In this document: positions 7,546-10,953 of the stretch, piece by piece
Numbering within the stretch: the stretch's first letter is position 1
Layout: every line of letters begins with the position of its first letter
Assembly (NCBI GenBank): GCA_023436685.1
Contig: JAEZIL010000161.1
Coordinates: 1-10,953 of the forward strand
Direction of reading: 5' to 3'
DNA from: Bacteroidota bacterium
GTDB lineage: Bacteria; Bacteroidota; Bacteroidia; Chitinophagales; Chitinophagaceae
Length of the DNA: 10,953 nt
Notes under the pieces: model-generated
What the model saw: only the letters and a program-made list of their open reading frames with translations
Database searches by the model: none
Told to the model about the DNA's origin: nothing
Program-made: the position numbers and the translations under genes

Positions 7546-8703
7546 ATGCGATATATATTAAAGCATATTAGTGATATCATTGAGCAGTATAATGGCGATA
7601 TACCGCTAACTCATTTTCTCAAGCGATATTATAAACAGCACACAAAATTAGGCAGCAGGGACAGAAAGATCCTTTCAGAAATGACATATTGCTGGTATCG
7701 TTGCAGTAAGGCGGTACTCGATATTCAGGATTTTGAGCAAAAGCTATATTTATGTTTGTTCTTATCGGATACTGAAAATAGCTATGCTGGTAATTTTCTG
7801 CCTATTCAATGGCAAGAGGGTAAACAGCATAGCCTGCAGGAAAAAATAGCCATTCTGGCTACTGAAGGCATACTTGTCGATGTTGAAAAGATTAATGCTT
7901 ATTCAGGTGAATTTTCTTATGGTATTAAGAAGCATGAGTGGTCAAATTCCCTACTGCAACAGCCTTCTTTATTTATCAGGATAAGAAGAGACAGGCAGAT
8001 TGTGACCAAACTGTTAGGCGAGCATGGTGTGCCTTATCATGAGATTAGTGAGAGCTGTTTAAGCTTGCCCAATGGCTCATCTATAGACAAATTCTTACCT
8101 CCGGCTTTATATGTAATACAAGATGCTTCTTCACAGCAAACCGGTAATTATTTTCAAGTCAACTCCAATGAATATTGGTGGGATTGCTGCTCCGGAGCAG
8201 GTGGCAAAAGCTTGCTGTTGAAAGACAAGGAGAGGACTGTTAAATTAACAGTGTCGGATAAACGCCAAACCATACTTCATAATCTTGAAGAGCGCTTTGC
8301 CTTATATGGCCATAAGCCCGACCGGGCATTCACATTAGATATGTCTGATGCTTCAAGTATTAAGAAGCAAATGCGCGGACAACTATTTGACAACATAATA
8401 TGCGATGTGCCTTGTAGCGGTTCGGGTACCTGGGCAAGAACACCGGAGCAAGCATACTTCTTTGATCAAAGTGATCTTAGTTTTCTGTCTGAACTGCAAT
8501 ATAGTATTGCCCGGAATGCTGCTGTCTATTTGAAACAGGGTGGCACTTTATATTATATCACCTGTTCGGTTTTCAAAAGTGAGAATGAGAATGTAGTGGA
8601 AAAATTAAAAGCTGACGGGTTGAAGTTGAAAGAACTAACGCTGATAAATGGTATTGCGCAAAGAGCAGATTGTCTATTTATCGCCTTATTGGAAAAGGAA
8701 TAA
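7546..8703 (+). CDS. RsmB/NOP2/Sun-family RNA cytosine-C5 methyltransferase
   Basis: Cytoplasmic SAM-dependent enzyme making 5-methylcytosine in RNA; the closest named function is 16S rRNA C967 methylation by RsmB (Fmu/Sun), but the target here is inferred. An in-frame ATG at 7525 would add seven residues (MRLPLCL). I chose 7546 because a promoter box overlaps 7525 and the product then starts MRYILKHISDIIEQYNG, a natural beginning for the N-terminal helical region. The product is 385 residues. That helical region contains KLGSRDRK. The catalytic Rossmann domain shows the SAM-binding loop DCCSGAGGK (residues 213-221), motif IV DVPCSGSG with the product-release Cys290, and motif VI ITCS with the nucleophile Cys340. 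Both family cysteines are therefore present. It is shorter than E. coli RsmB (429 residues), with a reduced NusB-like part, as I recall for Bacteroidota members. It ends directly against the stop of the opposing protease gene. Confidence 0.88.
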   Translation: MRYILKHISDIIEQYNGDIPLTHFLKRYYKQHTKLGSRDRKILSEMTYCWYRCSKAVLDIQDFEQKLYLCLFLSDTENSYAGNFLPIQWQEGKQHSLQEKIAILATEGILVDVEKINAYSGEFSYGIKKHEWSNSLLQQPSLFIRIRRDRQIVTKLLGEHGVPYHEISESCLSLPNGSSIDKFLPPALYVIQDASSQQTGNYFQVNSNEYWWDCCSGAGGKSLLLKDKERTVKLTVSDKRQTILHNLEERFALYGHKPDRAFTLDMSDASSIKKQMRGQLFDNIICDVPCSGSGTWARTPEQAYFFDQSDLSFLSELQYSIARNAAVYLKQGGTLYYITCSVFKSENENVVEKLKADGLKLKELTLINGIAQRADCLFIALLEKE

Positions 8704-10389
8704 CTAGTACTTAATTATAGGAAGGGTAGTTGTATTCCCAGATGTGCTAACTGTTAGTAAATATGTGGCAGGTAATAGTGAGGATGTAATATAGATTGTT
8801 AAATGGTGGGTGCCAGCTAGCCTGTAATACTTGCCATTATATACTTCTTTACCATTTACATCTACTATACGTACTGCTATGTCTCCTGTTTGGGCATGAT
8901 AAACCTTTAAACTGAAATTGTTGCTGAAGGGACTAGGATAGGCTAATGCAATATTTGTAGCATCTGGTACAGGTGGTATTTCTTTAATATCCAATATCTG
9001 CAAAGCAAGCCTAAAATCGGGAACTCCATGACCTATATGGTTGTCGGGTTCAGCATGCTGGTGCGCACTGCTGATAATTGCATTTTTAATGAGAAATGGT
9101 GCAGCGTCAGGCTTGGCTTGCCATAAGCATGCGGCCCAGCCTGCCAATTGCGATACAGCGAACGATGTTCCGCCAATTGGAACAGGATTTTCGCCTGTAG
9201 TTAACACCATAGCAGGTTCGCCTGCCATGCAAATGTCAGGCTTAACCCTACTTGCTGTAGGAAGCCCGTAACCGCTTGATGGTGCCACTAATTTGTTGAG
9301 GTTGACAGAACCTACGGTTATAGCACTATCCGCATCGCCAGGTGTCAAAATATATTTCCAGGGGCTTGTTCCTTCATTCCCCGCTGATGCAACAAACAGC
9401 ATGCCTTTCCTTGTAGCTATATTAGCTGCCTTGGCAGCGATAGTTGTGTTACCGTCAATATCAGCATAAGAATACGATTGTTGTGTGAAAGGCGCTGTAA
9501 ACGTATTATAGCCAAGGGAGACTGTAACAATATCTGCACCTATACTGTCAGCACGTTCGGTAGCAGCAAGCAGGTTGTCCAGCTCTATTTCCATTTCCCC
9601 ATTTGCGTCGTCTTCGGTAACATATAATACGTATCCAGCATTTGGCGCAGTGCCTACATACTTGCCGGGTATATTAGCCGCCATAGTAGATAATGCTGAA
9701 GTGCCATGATTATACCTGCCTGAGAAAACATCGTTATTATGCTGAACAAAATTGAACTGATCTATTAGCCTGGAGTTATAATTTAAGCTATCAAACCCAA
9801 TCATTCTATCTACACCTGCAAATCCATTATCCAAAACGGCTATTAGTTTGCCTTCCCCCCTGTAATCCCTATCATGCAGATAATCACCATTTACCAATCG
9901 CGTTTGTGCAAAGGCATCTCCGTAATAGGCATAGGTACCTGTAATTCGCATTAAGCCATTTGGGTACCGGCTATTACTATCGGGCGGCTTTGGCGATAAG
10001 TAATGAAGCGGGGTGGAATAATAGGCAATATATTTTACAGAGTCTACATATGGTTTACCATTCAGTTGAAGTATAGCTGCAGAATCTTCTAAGAGAATAA
10101 CACAGGTATTTAGCCAACGTGATGCTGTATGGAATTTACCACCTGTGCTTGTTAATATATCGGTTATGTAGGCTGGAGAAACTGGCCTATCCGTTTCATT
10201 TAGTGGTATAAACTGATGGGAGCGGCGAAGTAAGGAACGTTCAGACAAAAAAGATTCAACAGCCGAAAGCCCGGGTGAACCTGCTTTATCTTTCAGGTAA
10301 ATGCGGAAACCATATTGCTGGGCTTGCGCAGTATTAATACCGAGCAAAAAAAGGATTGCTACACATAAGCCACTACTCCAACGCAACAT
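8704..10389 (-). CDS. T9SS-exported subtilisin-like serine protease (peptidase family S8)
   Basis: Secreted or surface-bound endopeptidase of 561 residues. A signal peptide of about 23 residues ends AQAQ/QYGF. A propeptide-like segment (about 25-150, with SERSLLRR near 49-56) precedes the S8 domain. The catalytic triad is visible: Asp187 in AVLDNGF, His228 in NHGTSALS and Ser409 in GGTSFA. The oxyanion-hole Asn338 lies in VASAGNEGTSP. After the serine the sequence is SFAVSQLAG, lacking the proline usual in the GTSMAxP pattern, a mild divergence that need not abolish activity. Residues about 478-561 form a T9SS sorting domain with YPSPF in place of the common YPNPF, then VRIVDVNGKEVYNG and a C-terminal IIKY. 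The ATG lies 8 bases after the stop of the upstream gene, suggesting co-transcription. No Shine-Dalgarno sequence is seen. The substrate is unknown; maturation of cell-surface proteins or nutrient proteolysis are both possible. Confidence 0.93.
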   Translation of the reverse strand: MLRWSSGLCVAILFLLGINTAQAQQYGFRIYLKDKAGSPGLSAVESFLSERSLLRRSHQFIPLNETDRPVSPAYITDILTSTGGKFHTASRWLNTCVILLEDSAAILQLNGKPYVDSVKYIAYYSTPLHYLSPKPPDSNSRYPNGLMRITGTYAYYGDAFAQTRLVNGDYLHDRDYRGEGKLIAVLDNGFAGVDRMIGFDSLNYNSRLIDQFNFVQHNNDVFSGRYNHGTSALSTMAANIPGKYVGTAPNAGYVLYVTEDDANGEMEIELDNLLAATERADSIGADIVTVSLGYNTFTAPFTQQSYSYADIDGNTTIAAKAANIATRKGMLFVASAGNEGTSPWKYILTPGDADSAITVGSVNLNKLVAPSSGYGLPTASRVKPDICMAGEPAMVLTTGENPVPIGGTSFAVSQLAGWAACLWQAKPDAAPFLIKNAIISSAHQHAEPDNHIGHGVPDFRLALQILDIKEIPPVPDATNIALAYPSPFSNNFSLKVYHAQTGDIAVRIVDVNGKEVYNGKYYRLAGTHHLTIYITSSLLPATYLLTVSTSGNTTTLPIIKY

Positions 10390-10397
10390 AGAAAGGG

Positions 10398-10952
10398 TTA
10401 ATTATGAGTAACGGCTCTCATAATAACACCTGCACCCTTGCGGCACCTGTTAGGATTGTTTGGGTCGTTGTTTGAAAGTGATTTCTCATCGTATGTCCAA
10501 TGGTAATATTCGCGGTACACCATACCTAAACCTTTAGCATATACTTCTTTTCCGTAAGTACGCCTTGCCGGTTTATTTGGTAAGGTTTCAGGGTCGTTTT
10601 CTGTAATATCTACCTGGCGCACCGTAATAGTATTTTTATAAACTATTTCACCCGTGTTAAAGTCTTCACCTACATTGTCGTACCTGTATTGCCAGTCGCT
10701 AAAGTAAAAATATGGGGTGTCGATGGTATTGATCAGGGCATTACCATTCCAATCGCGCCCCTGTTCAATAGGATAAGTTAGTTTAATGAAACGCAATCCT
10801 TTTTGAGTGAGTTCTGTTTGAGCCTTAGTATTGGTCACGTAGATCACATCCTGGCTCACCCATGGGTCTTCAGTTTTTTTACGAATGCGGGTGTCTATGC
10901 GGTAAGAAGGCCTACCTTGTCCGTCGGTAAAAGTATCAGCAACCGTATACAT
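10398..10952 (-). CDS. conserved hypothetical Bacteroidota protein, 5' end beyond window
   Basis: The visible 184 residues resemble a family of hypothetical, often lipoprotein-annotated proteins of Bacteroidota, recognised by me from the pattern DGQGRPSYRIDTRIRKK, then LRFIKLTYPIEQGRDWNGNA and a C-terminal KGLGMVYREYYHW. No function is known to me. The Met at 10952 is probably internal: it has no signal peptide or lipobox after it, and the homologous region normally lies well inside the protein. The true start is therefore expected outside the window, with an N-terminal lipoprotein signal likely (inference). The product is mostly beta-type sequence rich in Tyr, Thr and Asp, consistent with an extracytoplasmic protein. 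The stop is 8 bases before the S8 protease start, so the two genes likely share a transcript. A role linked to the protease, such as a partner or substrate, is only a guess from adjacency. Confidence 0.75.
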   Translation of the reverse strand: MYTVADTFTDGQGRPSYRIDTRIRKKTEDPWVSQDVIYVTNTKAQTELTQKGLRFIKLTYPIEQGRDWNGNALINTIDTPYFYFSDWQYRYDNVGEDFNTGEIVYKNTITVRQVDITENDPETLPNKPARRTYGKEVYAKGLGMVYREYYHWTYDEKSLSNNDPNNPNRCRKGAGVIMRAVTHN

Positions 10953-10953
10953 T

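Noticed and set aside
9041..9271. 76-residue + strand open frame inside the protease gene
   Set aside because: It is antisense to the conserved catalytic-serine region of the S8 protease, so its openness is a by-product of that frame.
1..10953. A defence, mobile-element or biosynthetic system
   Set aside because: No nuclease, toxin, reverse transcriptase, transposase, integrase, phage gene or CRISPR-like repeat is visible; all genes but two fall into known metabolic, RNA-modification or secretion-linked families.

Overview
The window looks like chromosomal DNA from a member of the Bacteroidota, most likely a Chitinophagaceae-like bacterium. Three proteins are built for the type IX secretion system (T9SS: signal peptide plus C-terminal sorting domain). 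Two of these also carry a GEVED-type domain. Two sites match the Bacteroidota -7 promoter consensus TAnnTTTG, and start codons lack clear Shine-Dalgarno sequences. Base composition looks even and moderately AT-rich. I see no transposase, integrase, tRNA, rRNA, CRISPR array or phage gene.

Layout on the + strand: (1) the 3' part of an APC-superfamily amino acid permease (3-1511), closed by a palindromic terminator; (2) a 76-residue single-span, His-rich small protein (1610-1840) with an inverted repeat just before its start and a strong terminator after it; (3) a complete dihydrolipoyl dehydrogenase gene (1992-3398) with its own promoter candidate and terminator; (4) and (5) two tandem paralogues (3532-5421 and 5584-7461) encoding large secreted proteins, each with a GEVED domain, four Cys-paired fibronectin-III-like modules and a T9SS sorting domain; (6) an RsmB/NOP2/Sun-family RNA m5C methyltransferase (best start 7546, end 8703).

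On the - strand, converging on the methyltransferase with no base between the two stop codons, lie a T9SS-exported subtilisin-family (S8) serine protease (10389-8704) and, 8 bases upstream of it, the 3' part of a conserved hypothetical protein (from 10952 to 10398, open at the window edge). These two probably form one operon.

How the genes work together: most + strand genes look like single-gene transcription units separated by hairpin terminators, so adjacency does not imply shared function. The unifying theme is cell-surface or secreted proteins: two adhesin-like paralogues and one protease share the T9SS export route. The others (permease, Lpd, RNA methyltransferase) are housekeeping functions. 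I found no convincing undescribed defence, mobile or biosynthetic system. The most informative observations are the invariant cysteine spacing in the tandem paralogues, the promoter that decides the methyltransferase start, and the abutting convergent stop codons.
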